Shown here: positions 60,142-64,000 of the stretch, one piece after another | How positions within the stretch are numbered: position 1 is the stretch's first letter | How the letters are laid out: every line of letters starts with the position of its first letter | DNA from: Megascapheus bottae | Lineage: Eukaryota > Chordata > Mammalia > Rodentia > Geomyidae | NCBI GenBank assembly: GCA_024803745.1 | Contig: JANJXV010000191.1 | Coordinates: 1,845,138 to 1,909,137 of the forward strand | Length of the DNA stretch: 64,000 nucleotides | Direction of reading: 5' to 3' | Translations under genes and position numbers: made by a program | The notes under the pieces: generated by a model | Told to the model about the DNA's origin: nothing | What the model saw: only the letters and a program-made list of their open reading frames with translations | Databases searched by the model: none

Positions 60142-60703
60142 TTGAAAATGGGAGCAAGATTACTACTAAATACGATTATAGTTTTTCAGATATAACCAAC
60201 CTAGACCTCTGTAGCTGGCAGACACTAGATGTTCACAAGTTTTGATTGGTATTATCACTCTTTCTTTTTGTGCACTTACAGACCAGCCTAATACAACCAC
60301 TGATAAGCGATTTATACCCAAAACAATAAGCCTCTCAATCCAATCTCTATTGTCTTTAAGTCCCTCTGAGCCTAGAGAATAATTAACCACCTACATATAC
60401 AATATTGCTCAACAGCCATCAAGTGTAGATCCGTGCAGTATAAGGGTTGAAAGACGAGCAGAGGTCCAGAGATAGAAAAAAAGAATGAGAGAGGTCAGGG
60501 GAGGTGCAAGAGGATTAACGTAGGAGTGTAAGAATATTGTAGTAATGAAGAAAAGTTATAGCATAAGGATAACTGACATAAGTTGGTAAGTAGGTAGCAT
60601 ATTTGAGTACAAATTTTGGAAAGTATTAGAATAAAACTTATGTGTTGCTGCACGACTAGCTCTTAGCCCAACCAGTGGCCTCACAGTGGACCATGGGATG
60701 GAT

Positions 60704-61045
60704 CTGTTTTTCTTGTCTACGTTGAGGGAAAGGGGTATTTCCCAAGATGCAGAAGTGAAGATTTCAGAAGCAAATGCTGTGAGTGAATTAGCTCGTAAAA
60801 AGCATTTTTATTTTCTTCTATCTTTCTGCCAGTCTTGGGGCTTGAATTCAGGGCCTGAGCACTGTCCTCGGGTTTTCTCAAGTCTAGCCCTCTGCCACTT
60901 GAGCCACAGTGCCACATCTAGATTTTCTATCTATGTGGTACTGAGCAATCAAACCCAGATCTTCATGGATGCTAGGCAAGCACTCTACCACTATGCCAAA
61001 CTCTCAACCCTGACATAGTAATTATAAAGTCATCATCATCATCAT
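60704..61045 (+). repeat. Array spacer F, truncated by deletion
   Basis: Only the first 340 bases remain, including the minus-strand SINE (about 60819-61020). At the (CAT)n run (61031-61045) the sequence jumps to the ORF2 end of unit G (TCTTTCTGACAGCAGC). About 1.02 kb of spacer and about 0.54 kb of adjoining L1 3' end are missing. Confidence 0.9.
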
Positions 61046-64000
61046 TCTTTCTGACAGCAGCATAGAATTCCATTGTGTACAAATACCACAACTTGTTGAT
61101 CCACTCATCAACTGAGGGACATCTGGGTTGGTTCAATATCTATGCTATGGTGAATAGTGCTGCAATGAACATTGTTGTGCTAGTGGGTTTAGTATGCCCT
61201 TGTTTCTGGATTGTTGGGTAAATGCCAAGTACTGGAATTGCTGGGTCATAGGGGAGTTGTATGTTTAGCGTTTTGAGGCACTGCCGCACTGCTTTCCATA
61301 GTGGTTGAACGAGTTTGCACTCCCACCAACAGTGTAGTAGTGATCCCTCCTGACCACATCCCCCCCAGCATCTGTTGTCATTCGTTTTCCTGATCCTGGC
61401 CATTCTAACTGGAGTTAGGTGGAATCTTAGACTTGTTTTGATTTGCATTTCTTTATGACCAGAGATGTTGAGCATTTCTTCATGTGTCTATAGGCCATTT
61501 TTGTTTCTTTTTCAGAGAAGGCTCTCTTTAAGTCTTTGGCCCATTTTGTAATGGGATGGGTGTTACTTTGGAGGTTAGTTTTGGAGTGATTCAATTTTTT
61601 GAGTTGTTGATATATTTTAGATATGAGGCCTTGTTCCGTTGTTTGGGTGGTGAAGATCTTCTCCCACTCTGTAGGCTTCCTGATTAGTTTACTAGCTATA
61701 TCCGTTGCCATACAAAAGCTCTGCAGTTTAATGCAGTCCCACTTATCCAGCCTTTCTCTGAGTTGTTGTGATTCTTGGTCCTTATTAAGAAAGTTTCGAC
61801 CTGTACCAAGGAGGCCTAGTGTATCTCCTATTCCTTCCTGTAAACTTTTCAGTGTGTCAGCTTTTACCTCCACGTCTTTGATCCATTTGGAGTTAATTCT
61901 AGTGCAAGGGGACAAAGAAGGATCCAACTTTATTTTTCTGCAGGTGTTTAACCAGTTCTGCCAGCACAACTTGTTGAAGAGGCTATCTTTCTTCCAATCT
62001 ATTTTTTTTGGCTCCCTGGTCAAAGATTAGGTGGCCATAGGTCTGTGGTTTAATATCTGGGTCCGCAGTTCTACTCCATTAGACTTCAGGCCTGTTCTTG
62101 TGCCAGTACCAAGCTGTTTTGCGAATTATAGCTCTGTAATAGAGCCTTAAGTTTGGAATTGAAATTCCTCCAGCGCTATTCTTTCTGCTAAGAAGTGTTT
62201 TTGCTATACGGGGTCTTTTATTATTCCATAGGAAATTTTGAATTGCCTCTTCTATGTCTTTAAAGAATGACATTGGGATGTTGATGGGTATTACATTGAA
62301 TTTGTAGATAGCCCTTGGCAAGATTGTCATTTTCACAATGTTGATTCTTCCAATCCAGGAGCACGGGAGGTTTTTCCATTTCCTTAGTTCTGCTTTAATT
62401 TCCTTTTTTAGGGTTTTAAAGTTTTCATCTAAACGGTCCTTTACATTCTTAGTTATGCTAATTGCTAGGTACTTTATTTTCTTTGAGGCTATTGTGAAAG
62501 GATTTTCTTTCCTGATTATTGCCTCGTTCCTCTCAGTGTTGGCGTAAAGTAAGGCAGTTGATTTGTGAGGGTTGATTTTATGGCCTGCTACCCTTCCAAA
62601 GCTTTGAATCAGCTCAAGGAGCTTGGGAGTAGAGTCTATAGGATTCTTTAAATACAGAATCATGTCATCTGCAAAGAGGGATAGTTTTATTTCCTCTTTC
62701 CCTACTTGGATCCCCTTTATGCTTGCTTCTTGCCATATTGCACTGTCTAGGAATTCTAGTACTATGTTAAAAAGGAGTGGAGAGAGTGGGCATCCTTGTC
62801 TCGTTCCTGATTTTAGAGGGAATGGCTTTAGATTTTCACCATTAAGTATAATACTAGCAGTGGGTTTCTCATACACAGCCTTTATTACATTGAGAAATGT
62901 TCCATGGATTCCTAGTTTCTCCACATCTTTTAACATAAAGGGGTTTTGGATCTTGTCAAATGCCTTTTCCGCATCTATTGAGACAATCATGTGATTTTAT
63001 CCCTGCTCCTGTTGATGTGTTGAATTATATTAATTGATTTGTGTATGTTGAACCAGCTTTGCCTCCCTGTGATGAATCCAGTTTGATCATAGTGTATATT
63101 TTTTTATGAGTTCTTGTAGACGGTTGGCCAGTATTTTGTTGAGAAGATTTGCATCGAGGTTCATCAAAGAAATGGGTCTATAGATCTCTTTCTTTGATGA
63201 TTCTCTGTCTGGTTTGGGGATGAGGGATATGCTGGCTTCACAGAATCAGTTTAGTAAAGAACCTTCATTTTCAATTTCGTTGAAGAGCTTGAGGAGTATT
63301 GGTGTGAGCTCTGCTTTGAAGACCTTATAGAATTCAGCTGTGAATCCATCTGGCCCTGGGCTCTTTTTAAGTGGAAGTTGTCTAATTTCCATTTCTATTT
63401 CAGAGCTTGAAATAGGCCTGTTGAGTTGGGTTAGCTCTTCTCGGTTCAGTGTGTGTATGTTAATATTGTCTAGGAATTCATCCATTTCTTCTAGATTCTC
63501 AAATTTGTTGGCGTAAAGGTTTGAGAAGTATTCCCTCATGATATTCTGGATCTTGGTAATTTCTGTCGTGATATTACCATTTTCATCTGCGATTTTGTTT
63601 ATTTCGATATGCTCTCTTCTTTTTTTGGTAAGATTTGCTAAGGGCTTGTCAATTTTGTTAATTCTTTCAAGAACCAACTCCTTGTTTTGTTGATTCTTTC
63701 TATAGTTTTTTTTATTCCAAATCATTTAATTCTGCTTTGATTTTAATAATTTGCTTTCTCCTAATGGGTTTAGGGTTGGTTTGTTGCTCTTTTTCCAGGA
63801 GGTTAAGGTGAGACATTAACTAGTTGGTTTGCCATTTTTCCAACTTGCTGTTGTAGGCACTCCACGCTATAAATTTTCCTCTGAGTACTGCCTTTGTTGT
63901 GTCCCTAAGGAGTTGATATTTGTGTGCTCCTTATTGTTAAATTTCATAAACAGTTGGATATCTGTTCTGATCTCTTCGATTACCCATTGTTTTTGACTCA
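61040..64000 (-). mobile_element. L1 retrotransposon, array unit G (both ends incomplete)
   Basis: Lacks its A-rich tail, 3'UTR and last codons of ORF2 because of the deletion that joins it to spacer F. It runs through ORF2 into the endonuclease/linker border at the window end. Closely matches unit F, with several private mutations. Confidence 0.94.
61043..64000 (-). pseudogene. L1 ORF2, unit G, heavily broken
   Basis: Besides the shared TGA after SLLN (63246), unit G has a private stop in place of Gln after NRPEV (62079), an extra T near 62010 and a missing T near 61452. The RT/C-terminal part is therefore open only in pieces (62990-62079, 62023-61427, 61475-61140). FADD is present in the first piece. 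The extreme C-terminus was removed by the deletion at 61045. Confidence 0.92.

Larger units (their letters stand above)
54651..60703 (-). mobile_element. L1 retrotransposon, array unit F (full length)
   Basis: Complete element with 5'UTR about 60142-60703, ORF1 60141-59141, ORF2 region about 58910-55068 and a 3' end at 54651. The endonuclease region resembles E, the inter-ORF region resembles A/B, and the linker region resembles G. An extra stop near the ORF2 C-terminus is private. Confidence 0.96.
43717..64000 (-). repeat. Tandem array 2 of L1 + spacer units
   Basis: Same unit and orientation as the array at 1-15064. Unit D covers 43717-47229, E 47230-54650, F 54651-about 61040 and G from there past the window end. 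The E to F period is about 7424 bases (49340-49711 recurs at 56764-57135). F to G is only about 5859 because of a deletion. The array continues beyond the right edge. Confidence 0.95.

Overview
The window is mammalian nuclear DNA, most probably from a heteromyid-type rodent (kangaroo rat or pocket mouse group, Geomyoidea). It is AT-rich, intron-like, and packed with tRNA-derived ID/IDL-like SINEs and dimeric B1-dID-like SINEs of the kind I associate with that lineage. It also holds LINE-1 (L1) elements, microsatellites, a decayed KRAB zinc-finger gene and fragments resembling a RalGDS-family gene. I see no bacterial, viral or CRISPR content. Nothing in the window is a convincing intact protein-coding gene.

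Layout. (1) 1-15064: first tandem array. Its unit is about 7.42 kb: a 6.05 kb L1 on the minus strand plus a 1.37 kb non-L1 spacer. Unit A is cut by the window start, unit B is complete, and unit C is cut at the array edge. (2) 15065-24050: unassigned sequence, SINEs and old L1 3' ends. (3) 24660-28445: a minus-strand locus resembling a RalGDS-type gene, broken by stops and frameshifts. Its 27098-28445 part is the inverted, diverged counterpart of the array spacer. (4) 28450-34480: largely unassigned sequence, GC-richer around 30.5-32.4 kb. (5) 34486-35335: an L1 remnant with an inverted 5' part, then a (TC)n tract. (6) 35700-40957: a minus-strand KRAB zinc-finger pseudogene with recognisable KRAB-A, KRAB-B and finger exons. 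(7) 40958-43716: SINEs and unassigned sequence. (8) 43717-64000: second tandem array, same unit and orientation. Unit D is truncated, E complete, F nearly complete, and G joined to F by a 1.56 kb deletion and cut by the window end.

How it fits together. All L1 copies that span the relevant sites share the same frameshifts and an in-frame stop in ORF1/ORF2. The element was therefore dead before it multiplied, so the repeats arose by DNA-level tandem duplication rather than by separate retrotransposition. Both ends of each spacer coincide with the limits of homology to the central locus. This suggests two same-direction L1s flanking a 1.37 kb piece of a RalGDS-like locus, followed by unequal recombination between them. 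Copies C and D, on either side of the 28.65 kb central block, hold complementary parts of one L1, so the array may once have been continuous. All relationships were read by eye. Family names rest on recognised motifs, not on database searches.
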